From: an uncultured Lachnospiraceae bacterium
GTDB taxonomy: Bacteria; Bacillota; Clostridia; Lachnospirales; Lachnospiraceae
NCBI GenBank assembly: GCA_910579395.1
Contig: CAJTUC010000004.1
Span: 124,001-188,000 of the forward strand
Direction of reading: 5' to 3'
DNA length: 64,000 nt
The notes under the pieces were generated by a model. It had not been told where the DNA came from. It ran no database searches and worked only from the letters and a program-made list of their open reading frames with translations. Both the position numbers and the translations under genes were made by a program. Shown here piece by piece: positions 17,725 through 26,442 of this stretch (position 1 is the stretch's first letter; every line of letters starts with the position of its first letter).

Positions 17725-18126
17725 TCATTTTTTCAAAAACTTAGAGCTGATCTTGCGGGTAAAAGGCTGCATATAAGCAGACACTTTCATTCCCATATAG
17801 CCTAAAAAGGCTAAAAGCGGATTGGCAAATCCGCTTACTGCAAGCAACGCCATCGCGGCTACAAGAATAAAATACCGAAGAAGATACTGCGTGCCGACCG
17901 TTTTGCCCGCATCCTTAGATGCCATATCCAGACTCCTGTCAATGGTCCACCACATATGAACAGAACCGGCAATCGCAAGAAAAACACCGATCCATAGCCC
18001 TATGCTGTACTCCGGTTTCCGGGAAAAGAACAGAACAACAATCTGGCATACTACGCCATATAGAAAAATACCCAGACACAGATCAAATAATGTTGCATCA
18101 ATTTTTATCTTCCTGTCTTTTTCCAT
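17725..18126 (-). CDS. atpI: ATP synthase subunit I-like small membrane protein
   Basis: The 133-residue protein has about four hydrophobic segments (LCLGIFLYGVVCQIVVLFF, IGVFLAIAGSVHMWW, YFILVAAMALLAVSGF, LLAFLGYMGMKVSAYMQPF). Its position as the second gene of the atp operon and its topology fit the poorly conserved AtpI/subunit I group, which helps c-ring assembly or ion supply in other bacteria. Its start overlaps the end of the preceding AtpZ-like gene by 29 bases. Assignment rests on context and topology more than on strong motifs. Confidence 0.75.
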   Translation of the reverse strand: MEKDRKIKIDATLFDLCLGIFLYGVVCQIVVLFFSRKPEYSIGLWIGVFLAIAGSVHMWWTIDRSLDMASKDAGKTVGTQYLLRYFILVAAMALLAVSGFANPLLAFLGYMGMKVSAYMQPFTRKISSKFLKK

Positions 18127-18385
18127 CTTGTGCTTCTTTCTGACAAACTTTCATGTGTTTTCGTGTCTCTGCCGGTTTTTCATAGATTTTTCTGGCAAAC
18201 CGGAACACATTTCGAAAACCGGCCGCCGCGCCAATGAAAAACAGGACTACTGCCCAAAAAGAAGTCCCACACCTTTTATCTATTTCGATTCCAATAAAAG
18301 AGCATAGGAAAATGGGAACAAGCATATTGATACCGAACTGACTGATCATCATCATTGAATGATAGACATTATGATTATACTTCAC
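18098..18385 (-). CDS. atpZ: AtpZ/AtpI-family small membrane protein
   Basis: This first gene of the atp operon encodes 95 residues with two membrane segments (FGINMLVPIFLCSFIGIEID and FWAVVLFFIGAAAGFRNVFRF) and a charged tail. The GxxIDxxxGTSFWAV..F..G.AAGF pattern is the AtpZ/AtpI signature; in other bacteria AtpZ with AtpI supports ion uptake or c-ring assembly. The start is GTG 18385, placed after GAAGGGGAAAAGCT; internal ATGs (MMM) are 10 codons in. A good promoter lies 36 bases upstream. Confidence 0.82.
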   Translation of the reverse strand: MKYNHNVYHSMMMISQFGINMLVPIFLCSFIGIEIDKRCGTSFWAVVLFFIGAAAGFRNVFRFARKIYEKPAETRKHMKVCQKEAQDGKRQEDKN

Positions 18386-18420
18386 AGCTTTTCCCCTTCT
18401 TTTAGCTCTACACAGGATAA

Positions 18421-18449
18421 ATTATACCCATTTTTTACCGCAATGTCCA
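18421..18449 (-). promoter_or_regulatory. Promoter of the atp operon
   Basis: On the leftward strand TGGACA (plus 18444-18449) and TATAAT (plus 18421-18426) are 17 bases apart, close to the sigma-A consensus (5/6 and 6/6), 36 bases before the GTG of the first atp gene. Confidence 0.75.
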
Positions 18450-18540
18450 GTGTTATTGTTGACTTTTCCCTTCCGTCAGTGTACTTTTTTATTATATACT
18501 TATTCCAACAAACACATATTTCATACTTTCAGGAGGTACT

Positions 18541-19026
18541 ATGCCAGCACCCATATTATATCGCAAAAGAATCATTCCCGAAGAATGTGTCCTATTAAAA
18601 GACGACCAGATACTGTTCCAGGACGAAGAAATCATCGTCACCGGCTGGCATTCCCTAAAGCCGAGAAAAGACCTTCACCATGGCTATTCCTGCTATTTTC
18701 TGAAAGAAGGCTGTAAAGTCAGCAAATTTTACAGAGAGGACAACTCTCTGCTTTACTGGTACTGCGACATCGTGGAGCACGAATACCAGCCGGAGACAAA
18801 TACTTATATCTTTACAGACCTTCTCGCCGATGTCATCATCTATCCTGACGGTTTCGTCAAAGTCGTAGACATTGATGAACTTGTTACGGCTCTCAATCAG
18901 AAGCTTATTTCCGAAGATACACTCAAAAAATCCCTGCTCAATCTGAGCAGCCTTCTGGAAATCATCTATTCCGGAAAATTTGATACGTTAAAAGCGCCGA
19001 TTGAACGCTTTGTACAGAATAACTGA
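18541..19026 (+). CDS. DUF402 domain protein
   Basis: The 161-residue soluble protein has the DUF402 pattern: a YWYCDIV strand, LLADVIIYPDGFVKVVDIDEL with paired acidic residues, and a C-terminal helical segment (LKKSLLNLSSLLEII). Members adopt a barrel fold, and some act as nucleoside di/triphosphatases, with the acidic residues binding metal. The specific substrate is unknown. ATG 18541 is preceded by AGGAGG at 18531-18536. It is a single gene, divergent from the atp operon and convergent with the SleB-like gene, with only 27 bases between their stops. Confidence 0.78.
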   Translation: MPAPILYRKRIIPEECVLLKDDQILFQDEEIIVTGWHSLKPRKDLHHGYSCYFLKEGCKVSKFYREDNSLLYWYCDIVEHEYQPETNTYIFTDLLADVIIYPDGFVKVVDIDELVTALNQKLISEDTLKKSLLNLSSLLEIIYSGKFDTLKAPIERFVQNN

Positions 19027-19053
19027 AAATTATATTATAAATTCTAACGTATT

Positions 19054-20253
19054 CTAATAGAAAATATGTCCGCCGATCGTATATTTCGGCGTGACACCAT
19101 CTATTGGCGTCCTGAAATATACGCAGTTTCCGACATTCGTCGTGCCGGACATCACTTCGTCTGCCGCCTGATAGCAGCTTGCAGTCGCCCGTCCTTCTGC
19201 CAATGCCAGCGCCAGCCTTCCGCTTGCGACCGGTGAGAATTGGCCGGACTGGTAAATAACACCCACCATTGTATCCGGATAGACCGAACTCAACACTCTG
19301 TTCATGACAACGGAGCCGACTGCGACCTGTCCGCTGTAGGGTTCTGCCCCCGCCTCACAATAGATTAGATTGGCAAGCAGATATCTGTCGCCTTCCGCAA
19401 AATTCACTTCGGAAATATCCCGCCAGCTCGATTGCGCCGCCAGTTCCGCCATGCGGATTTCTTCCGCCAGCTTGGCCCGCAGCGCCGTAAGTTCCTCTTC
19501 CTGCGCCTTCAGCTGCTGCTCATATGCCGCAGCCGCTGCTTCCGCATCGGAAATCTCATCGGAAGTAACTGCCAGAGAATTGTTCGCCTGACTGACCAGC
19601 CCGGAAACCCGGCTCTGCTCCGCCACTACCTGGACTTTATAGTTATCCAGCTCGCTCTTATCATTTTCCAGCCGGGCTTTCGCCGCCTCCAGTTCCGCAG
19701 ATATCTCTTCAATCTGCGCCTGCGTATCCTTATATTCCTGAAGTGTCCTCTGCTCATATGCAGACAGCTGCTCGATATAATCGCTTCGGTTCAGCAGTTC
19801 CGCATAACTCCCTGCCGAAAAAATCATTTCCAGATACAGATTATCGCTCTTTTCGTACATGAACTTAATCTGCATCTTCATACTTTCATACTGCTCGTCC
19901 TTTATGGCGATTGCTTCTTCCAGCTCCTGATTTGCTACCTCTATCATCTGGTTTGTTTCTTCGATTTCCGCTTCTTTGCCCGCAATCTGCGTTTCCAGTT
20001 CACTCAGATTATTGCTCACCTGGGATAATTCCGTATTCAGATTCGACAAAGTACCTTCCAGAGAACTTTTCTGTTCATTCAATTTATCCAGATTTTCTTC
20101 CGTTTCATCAAGCTGTGATTCCGTATTTTCTTTTTCCCGCTCTGCCGCTTCAATCTTCCGCCTCGTTTCCTCTGTTGCATAAACAGAAACAGGCACGCCC
20201 CCGAGCAGCAGAATAAAAATCAATGCCGCAGCTGCATTCTGCCTGAATCTCAT
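19054..20253 (-). CDS. Secreted coiled-coil cell-wall hydrolase, SleB/CwlJ type
   Basis: The 399-residue protein has a signal peptide (RFRQNAAAALIFILLLGG...VYA), a long coiled coil (about residues 25-265, Glu/Gln/Ala heptads, as in PcsB/CwlO N-termini) and a C-terminal hydrolase_2 domain: LLANLIYCEAGAEPYSGQVA with the catalytic Glu, AVGSVVMNRV, and GNCVYFRTP. SleB-like enzymes cleave peptidoglycan, often spore cortex. The combination of a PcsB-like coiled coil with a SleB domain suggests a regulated vegetative hydrolase or a spore role. ATG 20253 is chosen because GAGGGAAAGG of a repeated leader lies upstream; the in-frame GTG at 20265 is inside that leader. Confidence 0.88.
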   Translation of the reverse strand: MRFRQNAAAALIFILLLGGVPVSVYATEETRRKIEAAEREKENTESQLDETEENLDKLNEQKSSLEGTLSNLNTELSQVSNNLSELETQIAGKEAEIEETNQMIEVANQELEEAIAIKDEQYESMKMQIKFMYEKSDNLYLEMIFSAGSYAELLNRSDYIEQLSAYEQRTLQEYKDTQAQIEEISAELEAAKARLENDKSELDNYKVQVVAEQSRVSGLVSQANNSLAVTSDEISDAEAAAAAYEQQLKAQEEELTALRAKLAEEIRMAELAAQSSWRDISEVNFAEGDRYLLANLIYCEAGAEPYSGQVAVGSVVMNRVLSSVYPDTMVGVIYQSGQFSPVASGRLALALAEGRATASCYQAADEVMSGTTNVGNCVYFRTPIDGVTPKYTIGGHIFY

Positions 20254-20257
20254 AGAA

Positions 20258-20287
20258 ATAACCACGCCTTTCCCTCAGCCCGCGAAT
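20258..20287 (-). repeat. Leader repeat before the SleB gene
   Basis: Leftward it reads ATTCGCGGGCTGAGGGAAAG then GCGTGGTTAT and ends five bases before ATG 20253. It joins the GGCTGAG core shared with 6442-6454 and 16883-16895 to the GAAAGGCGTGGTTAT segment shared with 10933-10959, showing that both belong to one leader family. Confidence 0.6.
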
Positions 20288-20324
20288 CTGGGCAGCGCTA
20301 AAAGCACTTTCGCATAAAATGATA

Positions 20325-20753
20325 TTAATCTTCAATCAGACCAACTCTTCTCCGATGCTTCTCCTCGCCCGAAAATTCTGTATGCAGAAAAGCATCTACA
20401 ATACTGAGCGCAAGATTATTTCCGACAATGCCGCCTCCCATTGCCAGTACATTTGCATCGTTGTGCAGCCTCGTAAGCTGTGCCGATACCGTATCCGCAC
20501 ACAAAGCGCAGCGGACTCCCGGTACTTTATTTGCTACCATGGAAATACCGATTCCGGTCGTACAAATGACAATTCCCTTCTCGCATGTGCCGTCCGCTAC
20601 CGCCTCGGCCACCGCTTTCCCATAAATCGGATAATCACAGGAATTCTTATCCATACATCCGAAATCTTTATAGGCAATTCCCTGTTCCTCCAAATAAGCG
20701 ATAACTGCCTGTTTCAGATCATAACCACCGTGGTCGCTTCCCAATCCTATCAT
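20325..20753 (-). CDS. rpiB: Ribose-5-phosphate isomerase B
   Basis: The 142-residue RpiB/LacA/LacB fold enzyme interconverts ribose 5-phosphate and ribulose 5-phosphate. Motifs are the N-terminal GLGSDHGGYDLK, DYPIYGKAVAEAV, the catalytic Cys in GIVICTTGIGISM, and RLHNDANVLAMGGGIVG. The start is ATG 20753, nine bases after GAGGAGG; the in-frame ATG at 20771 is itself part of that ribosome site. It follows the Sua5/TsaC gene closely on the same strand, so the two are likely co-transcribed. Confidence 0.93.
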   Translation of the reverse strand: MIGLGSDHGGYDLKQAVIAYLEEQGIAYKDFGCMDKNSCDYPIYGKAVAEAVADGTCEKGIVICTTGIGISMVANKVPGVRCALCADTVSAQLTRLHNDANVLAMGGGIVGNNLALSIVDAFLHTEFSGEEKHRRRVGLIED

Positions 20754-20794
20754 ATTCTGTTTCCTCCTCATAATTTATATCGTAACATTTGTTA

Positions 20795-21844
20795 TCATAA
20801 ATGTATAATATGATGCCCCGCCGCCTTGAGCAGCCTGTTCATGATTGCCTGTCCGATTCCCGCCGTGTCAAAAGATTCCGAGAAGATCGCCGTGACCTCT
20901 TCCTCATCGAACTCCCGCAGAATTCGGTACAGTTCCTTCGCGATCGTCCGCTCGTCATCCCGGTCTCCGGCGCTCTTACAGACATCTCCTCTGTAACGGG
21001 CAATCGTGGCATCCGTACCGATGACACCGGTTTTATGTCCTTCCTTCCGCAGACGTTCCGTCTGTCCATTGATATAAGCCGTCACCTGCTCTTCTTCTCC
21101 GTCTACGATCATCAGGCTTCCCTTTGGTGCATAATGCCGATACTTCATACCGGGCGCCTTTGGCGCCTGTCGGCAATTGTCCGCCATCATCGTGCCATCT
21201 TCCCCGACCGATGAGAGCACCTCTTCCAGCATTTCCTTTGTGATATACCCCGGCCTCAGGATAACGGGTTCTTCCTCCGTCATATCGATGATCGTGGATT
21301 CCAGACCGATTTCCACATCGCCGCCGTCCAGAATCATCTCGATTCGTCCCGCCATATCCTCCGCTACATATTTTGCAGAAGTCGGACTCGGCCTCCCGGA
21401 CCTGTTGGCGCTCGGTGCCGCCACATATCCACCGGCTTCCCGAATAAAAGCCAGGGCCGCCTTATGCGAAGGCATCCTCACCGCCACAGTATCGAGTCCG
21501 CCCGTTGTCTCAGGCGGAACCGCCTCTGATTTGTGAAAGATCATGGTAAGCGGCCCCGGCCAGAATTTTTCCGCCAGTTTCACGGCCGCTTCCGGTATTT
21601 CTTTTACAAGATATGCCAAATCTTCCATCCTGCATATATGTACGATAAGCGGATTGTCCGACGGCCTGCCTTTGGCTGCATAAATCTTTTTCGAAGAACC
21701 GGGATTCAGCGCATCGCCGCCCAGTCCGTAAACGGTCTCTGTCGGAAAAGCGACCAGACCGCCCGCCCGGATAATACCGCCGGCCTGCCGCAGCAATTCT
21801 TCCTGTATATGCTGTTCATCCACCTGAATGATCTTGGTATCCAC
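20795..21844 (-). CDS. Threonylcarbamoyl-AMP synthase (Sua5/YwlC type)
   Basis: This two-domain protein of about 349 residues makes threonylcarbamoyl-AMP from Thr, bicarbonate and ATP for tRNA t6A37. The YrdC-like domain has GGLVAFPTETVYGLGGDAL, KGRPSDNPLIVH and APSANRSGRPSPTSA; a linker carries RHYAPKG, and the C-terminal Sua5 domain covers the last ~130 residues. I place the start at GTG 21844, five bases after GAGG, because the upstream TTG (21883) has no ribosome site; the difference is 13 residues. TcdA, which cyclises the same modification, is at 29.7 kb. Confidence 0.92.
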   Translation of the reverse strand: MDTKIIQVDEQHIQEELLRQAGGIIRAGGLVAFPTETVYGLGGDALNPGSSKKIYAAKGRPSDNPLIVHICRMEDLAYLVKEIPEAAVKLAEKFWPGPLTMIFHKSEAVPPETTGGLDTVAVRMPSHKAALAFIREAGGYVAAPSANRSGRPSPTSAKYVAEDMAGRIEMILDGGDVEIGLESTIIDMTEEEPVILRPGYITKEMLEEVLSSVGEDGTMMADNCRQAPKAPGMKYRHYAPKGSLMIVDGEEEQVTAYINGQTERLRKEGHKTGVIGTDATIARYRGDVCKSAGDRDDERTIAKELYRILREFDEEEVTAIFSESFDTAGIGQAIMNRLLKAAGHHIIHL

Positions 21845-21957
21845 GACGTGCCTCGTTTCCTGAATGTCCTGTCTGTATAACAAACTCGCAAGAAAAACAA
21901 ATGCCGCACCGCGTCGCTTGTTTTTCTTTTGCGCGTATTACATTATACCACGTCTTT

Positions 21958-22671
21958 TCAATCTTGACCATTAATATATTGCAGAATCCCCAGATGAATT
22001 GCCCAGGCCAGCTTTTCCTGATAATAATCCGAAGAAAGTTTCTCCGCTTCCTCACTGTTGGAAAGAAATCCACACTCCACGATGACGATCGGAGAGGATG
22101 TTTTTTTAAGCAAATAATAACTGTCGTTACTTTTTGCTGTACGCGTATTATCTCCGTCAATCTCATCCAATAATAACAATTGTATTTTTTCAGCAAGCAG
22201 TTTACTCTGTTCGCTGTTCGCATAATAAAAAGTCTGCGCCCCGTGTACATATTCCTCATGGTAGCTGTTCTGGTGTATGCTGACCGTCATGACCGGCTCA
22301 CTCGTTTCGATGATCTCTACCCGCCGCTTCATGTCCTGCACTTTTTTGTTGGAAGCATTCTCATCATACAGCCCCATATCGGAATCCCGCGTCAGAATAA
22401 CTTCGATATCCGCCTGCTCCAAAAAGACTTTCAATTTCTTCACGATTTCCAGATTAATATCTTTTTCCAGCGCACCGTTAATACCGACCTTACCGGGGTC
22501 GGCTCCCCCGTGTCCGGCATCGATCACCACACAGGGCTTTTTCTTTTCCTGTCCCACCTTTCCGGAAGAAGCCTGTTCACTTCTTCCATATAATACAAAA
22601 TAGACGGCCACCATTACCAAAAGCGCCGTCATTACCTTGATTGCTGTTTTCAAATTTTCCTCTCTTTTCAT
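21958..22671 (-). CDS. N-acetylmuramoyl-L-alanine amidase (CwlD-like)
   Basis: The 237-residue protein has a single N-terminal membrane anchor (VMTALLVMVAVYFVLYG) and an amidase_3 domain: zinc-binding VIDAGHGGADPGKVG, DVILTRDSD-like strand, MTVSIHQNSYH with the second His, and the catalytic Glu in IVIVECGFLSN. It cleaves the bond between MurNAc and L-Ala; with a single anchor and no binding repeats it resembles CwlD, which acts on spore cortex. ATG 22671 has only a weak GGGAATGAG upstream; the in-frame ATG at 22740 would add a non-signal-like segment. Confidence 0.88.
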   Translation of the reverse strand: MKREENLKTAIKVMTALLVMVAVYFVLYGRSEQASSGKVGQEKKKPCVVIDAGHGGADPGKVGINGALEKDINLEIVKKLKVFLEQADIEVILTRDSDMGLYDENASNKKVQDMKRRVEIIETSEPVMTVSIHQNSYHEEYVHGAQTFYYANSEQSKLLAEKIQLLLLDEIDGDNTRTAKSNDSYYLLKKTSSPIVIVECGFLSNSEEAEKLSSDYYQEKLAWAIHLGILQYINGQD

Positions 22672-22730
22672 CCGCTCATTCCCGCATATGATGTTGTTAT
22701 ACTTTATGCGGGAAATGAGCAAAATATCAT

Positions 22731-24536
22731 TCACACACAAACTTTTGCCGTTTTCAGGAAATCGAACTGGGACATATAAAGCCTGTAATATTCCCCTTTC
22801 CGCGCAAGAAGTTCTTCATGGGTTCCCCGTTCCAGAATAGCCCCCTTATCCACATACATGATACAGTCCGCGTTTTTGATCGTGGAAAGCCTGTGGGCGA
22901 TGATAAAAGAAGTCCGCCCTTTCAAAAGTTCCTGCAGACCTTTCTGCAGAATCAATTCCGTCTCCGTATCGATGCTGGAAGTCGCTTCGTCCAGAATCAG
23001 GATTTTCGGGTCGGCGAGCAGGGCTCTCGCAAAGGAGATCAGCTGCCGCTGTCCCGCGGAAAGGCGGCTTCCCCGTTCATTGACCTCCGTTTCATATCCG
23101 TTTTCCATCTTCATGATAAAATCATGTGCGCACACAGTCTTCGCCGCACGGACAACTTCTTCATCTGTTGCTTCCATATTGCCATAACGTATGTTATCCA
23201 TAATCGTGCCGGAAAATATAAAACTGTCCTGCATCATGACACCCATCTGCTCCCGCAGCGAGCGGATGGTCACTCCGGCAATATCGATGTCATCGATATA
23301 AATATGGCCGGAGTCCACATTGTAGAAACGGCTGAGTAGATTGACGATCGTCGTCTTTCCCGCACCAGTCGGCCCAACGATTGCAAACGAAGCGCCGGGA
23401 GCAGCCGAAAAGCTAATCCTATTCAAGATTGGATGACCTTCCTCATAACTGAATGTCACATCCCGGAACGCAATCTTTCCGTCAATTTCCGGCATCGGCA
23501 CGGCATCCGGCGCATCTTTGACGAGCACCTCCTCGTCAATCGTCTCGAAAATCCGTTCCAGATAAGAAATCGCCGTCAGCAGCGAATTATAAAAACTCGC
23601 CAGCGTATTGATGGGATTCCAGAAACGGCTGATATATGCAGTAAAAGCGGTCAGCACACCCACTGTAATTCCGCTTTTTCCGCCGTCCAGCATATAGTAA
23701 ATGCCGATAACGTATACGAAAGAAGTCGTCACCGCCGAAATGATATCCACACTCGGCCCCATCAGAAAGTTAAACTTGACGGCACGCATCCATGCCTGCC
23801 GGTAGCTTCCGCTCAGATAATTGAAAATATCCGAATTCTTCTTTTCCCTCGTAAAGGACTGCGTGACTCTGATGCCGTTAATGCTCTCCGCAATATAGGC
23901 ATTCAGATTCGACTGCTTATTGCTCTGTATCTGCCAAGCGCGGCGCTGCCGCTTCTTGATCAGCACAACGACGGCAATGAGCACCGGAAGCCCGCACAGA
24001 CAGATGATCGTCAGCCTGACATTTATGAGCAGCATAAATACCAGAATAAAGATCAGGTTGCAGAGGTCCGTGATCGTATTGATGATACCGTTGGAAAGCA
24101 GGTCGCTCAGGCTGTTGACATAGTTCACCACGCGCACCTGAATCTTTCCGTGAGGTCTGTCATCATAATAGGAAAAGGGCAGTTCCTGTAAATGTTCAAA
24201 AATATCGGAACGAAGCTTATGAATAATATTCTGTCCGACCTCGTTCGTCACCCTGATCTTATAGCGCAGGCTCAACGAAGCGTACAACGCAATGATAAAG
24301 GTCAGAATACAATATCTGCCGATGGCCGCCATATCTCCCGCCGGTATACATTCGTCCAGCACTTTCATAAAAAACTGTGGAATCAGCATCGTGAACGCTG
24401 AAGCGGAAAGCATAACGAATATGACAATACCCATCTGCTTTTTATAAGGCGCCATATAGCCTCCGAGACGTTTAAGCTGATTGAAATCAAAACGGTCTTC
24501 CAAAATTTCATCTACATCATATTTATTGCGTGCCAT
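22731..24536 (-). CDS. ABC exporter half-transporter with canonical NBD
   Basis: The 601-residue type IV (ABCB-like) half-transporter has six membrane helices followed by a nucleotide-binding domain: Walker A AIVGPTGAGKTT near residue 385, signature RLSAGQRQLISFARAL, Walker B ILILDEATSSID with catalytic Glu, and the switch His in IIAHRLST. It overlaps the preceding half-transporter gene by 14 bases, as expected for an obligate heterodimer (BmrCD/LmrCD/TM287-288 type). The start is ATG 24536; the TTG two codons earlier is less likely. Cargo is unknown (drugs, lipids or peptides). Confidence 0.92.
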   Translation of the reverse strand: MARNKYDVDEILEDRFDFNQLKRLGGYMAPYKKQMGIVIFVMLSASAFTMLIPQFFMKVLDECIPAGDMAAIGRYCILTFIIALYASLSLRYKIRVTNEVGQNIIHKLRSDIFEHLQELPFSYYDDRPHGKIQVRVVNYVNSLSDLLSNGIINTITDLCNLIFILVFMLLINVRLTIICLCGLPVLIAVVVLIKKRQRRAWQIQSNKQSNLNAYIAESINGIRVTQSFTREKKNSDIFNYLSGSYRQAWMRAVKFNFLMGPSVDIISAVTTSFVYVIGIYYMLDGGKSGITVGVLTAFTAYISRFWNPINTLASFYNSLLTAISYLERIFETIDEEVLVKDAPDAVPMPEIDGKIAFRDVTFSYEEGHPILNRISFSAAPGASFAIVGPTGAGKTTIVNLLSRFYNVDSGHIYIDDIDIAGVTIRSLREQMGVMMQDSFIFSGTIMDNIRYGNMEATDEEVVRAAKTVCAHDFIMKMENGYETEVNERGSRLSAGQRQLISFARALLADPKILILDEATSSIDTETELILQKGLQELLKGRTSFIIAHRLSTIKNADCIMYVDKGAILERGTHEELLARKGEYYRLYMSQFDFLKTAKVCV

Positions 24537-26283
24537 ATCCAAGCCCCACTTTCACTTCTTCGGGAATTTCTCCATATTGGTTCCTAAAAGCCGCCGCATA
24601 ATAGCCATTCATCGCCACCAGCTCGTCATGTGTGCCGCGTTCAATGATACGCCCGTTATCCATAACCAGGATCATATCACAGTCCCGGATGGAAGAAATG
24701 CGGTAGGCAATGATAAAGATGGTACACTTCTTTTCTATCTTTTTTAACTGCTCCTGTATGTAACTCTCCGTCTCCATATCGACGGCAGAAGTGGTATCGT
24801 CAAGAATGAGGATAGCCGGATCCTTCAAAAGCGCCCTCGCAAGGGAAATACGCTGTTTCTGACCACCCGACAGTCCGACGCCCCGCTCTCCCACAATCGT
24901 ATCATAGCCTTCCGGAAGCGATTGAATGAAATGGTTTGCATCCGCCATGACCGCCGCCCGCTTTACCTCTTCAAAAGGGCAGTCCGGCTTGGCATAGGCA
25001 ATGTTTCCTTCAATCGTATCGGAAAAAAGAAACACATCCTGCATCGCCATACCAATATTATCCCTAAGTTCGTATAAATCCAGATCCTTCACGTTGATGC
25101 CGTCCACCAGCACTTCACCGCTCGTCGTGTCATAGAAACGGCACAGAAGATTCATGATCGTGGATTTTCCGGCCCCGGTGGAACCGATGATACCGATCGT
25201 CTGACCGGGGGATGCCTTAAAATCGATATGATGCACGATTTCTTCATCGTCCGCGCGGTAGGAAACATCCCGAAACTCCACTTTTCCCTCAAAATATCTC
25301 CGCTCAATTCCCCGCACGGGCGGTTTGACGCCCGGCTCCTCCACATAAGTTGCATAAATTTTTTCCACGGAAGTCGTAAAACGCTGGATATCGTTCACCC
25401 ACCAGCCTGCCATGCGAAGCGGCACCGTCAGCATCCACAGATAGCCGTTCACCGTCACCAGATTTCCCATCGTAATCTCGCCCTGAATGACCATGTAACC
25501 GCCGTAAAGCATGAGAATAATGGTCAGCAGATGAGAAAGCATTTCAAAAACAGGCAGATATTTTTTCCAAATCCGGGAAGCATCCAGCTGCGATGCGCGG
25601 AAAGCATCATTTTCTTTGTTAAACTTCCCAATCTCAAAATCTTCTTTTGCAAAGGCTCTTACCACGCGGTTTCCGCTGATATTTTCCTGTACGAAAGCAT
25701 TCAAGGAAGAAAAACAGTTACGGTTGCGCTGAAATGCAGGCCGCACCGCTTTGGACTGCAAATAAGTCGTAACCGCGGTAAAAGGAAGAACTGCGAGCAT
25801 ACAAAACGCCAGCCTGACATTCACCGTAAAAATCATAAACAACGCAAACAGAAAAAGCAGCACATTTTCATACAAACTATAAATAACATACGCCACGAAA
25901 TGTCGGATAGCATCCATATCACCGGTCTGCCTGGACATCAGATCTCCCGTACGCTTCTTGTTATAAAAAGCAAAATCTTCCTCCAGAAGCTTGCGGTATA
26001 CTTTGTCGCGCATTTCATATAATACGCCTTGTGAACAGGTCTCAAAAATGACCTGGTAGAAAAAACGCAGAATCCCCCGCACGCCGGTAACGATGAGAAG
26101 CGCCGCGATCAGTTTCGGCAAAAGAGAATAACCGCCTCCGATGATCACCTCATCCACGATAAGTCCGGAAATATAAGGATTCACAATGGCCAGCGCCGCG
26201 ATGACCGTCGTCATGAACAGAGCCAGCGCCATCATCCATCTATATTTTTTCAGAAAAGAAAAGAACCATTTATTCGCCGTCAT
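24523..26283 (-). CDS. ABC exporter half-transporter with degenerate catalytic residue
   Basis: This 586-residue partner of the downstream half-transporter has six membrane helices, then Walker A TIGIIGSTGAGKST near residue 364, canonical signature GLSGGQKQRISLARAL, and Walker B ILILDDTTSAVD, where the catalytic Glu is Asp. The switch position reads IIAYRISS, with Tyr in place of the usual His. One degenerate site per dimer is the hallmark of heterodimeric bacterial exporters. The gene is divergent from an AraC regulator (start 159 bases away), which is the probable regulator of the pair. Confidence 0.92.
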   Translation of the reverse strand: MTANKWFFSFLKKYRWMMALALFMTTVIAALAIVNPYISGLIVDEVIIGGGYSLLPKLIAALLIVTGVRGILRFFYQVIFETCSQGVLYEMRDKVYRKLLEEDFAFYNKKRTGDLMSRQTGDMDAIRHFVAYVIYSLYENVLLFLFALFMIFTVNVRLAFCMLAVLPFTAVTTYLQSKAVRPAFQRNRNCFSSLNAFVQENISGNRVVRAFAKEDFEIGKFNKENDAFRASQLDASRIWKKYLPVFEMLSHLLTIILMLYGGYMVIQGEITMGNLVTVNGYLWMLTVPLRMAGWWVNDIQRFTTSVEKIYATYVEEPGVKPPVRGIERRYFEGKVEFRDVSYRADDEEIVHHIDFKASPGQTIGIIGSTGAGKSTIMNLLCRFYDTTSGEVLVDGINVKDLDLYELRDNIGMAMQDVFLFSDTIEGNIAYAKPDCPFEEVKRAAVMADANHFIQSLPEGYDTIVGERGVGLSGGQKQRISLARALLKDPAILILDDTTSAVDMETESYIQEQLKKIEKKCTIFIIAYRISSIRDCDMILVMDNGRIIERGTHDELVAMNGYYAAAFRNQYGEIPEEVKVGLGYGTQ

Positions 26284-26442
26284 GCCGCACCTCCTCTTTT
26301 TCTTTCAGTATAAGGATTCCGCGCAAAAAGGGAATGTAATATCTTGCATCCTTCCTGTATATTTTTGCTGAAAAAAAGGTTCATATTTTGTTTTACTTTT
26401 ACAGCTCTTTTCAGTACAATGGGGAGAAGGAGTGACGGTATC

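Noticed and set aside
23433..24191. 252-codon plus-strand frame inside the ABC exporter gene
   Set aside because: Antisense to a well-supported ABC transporter; His/Arg-rich composition and no ribosome site.
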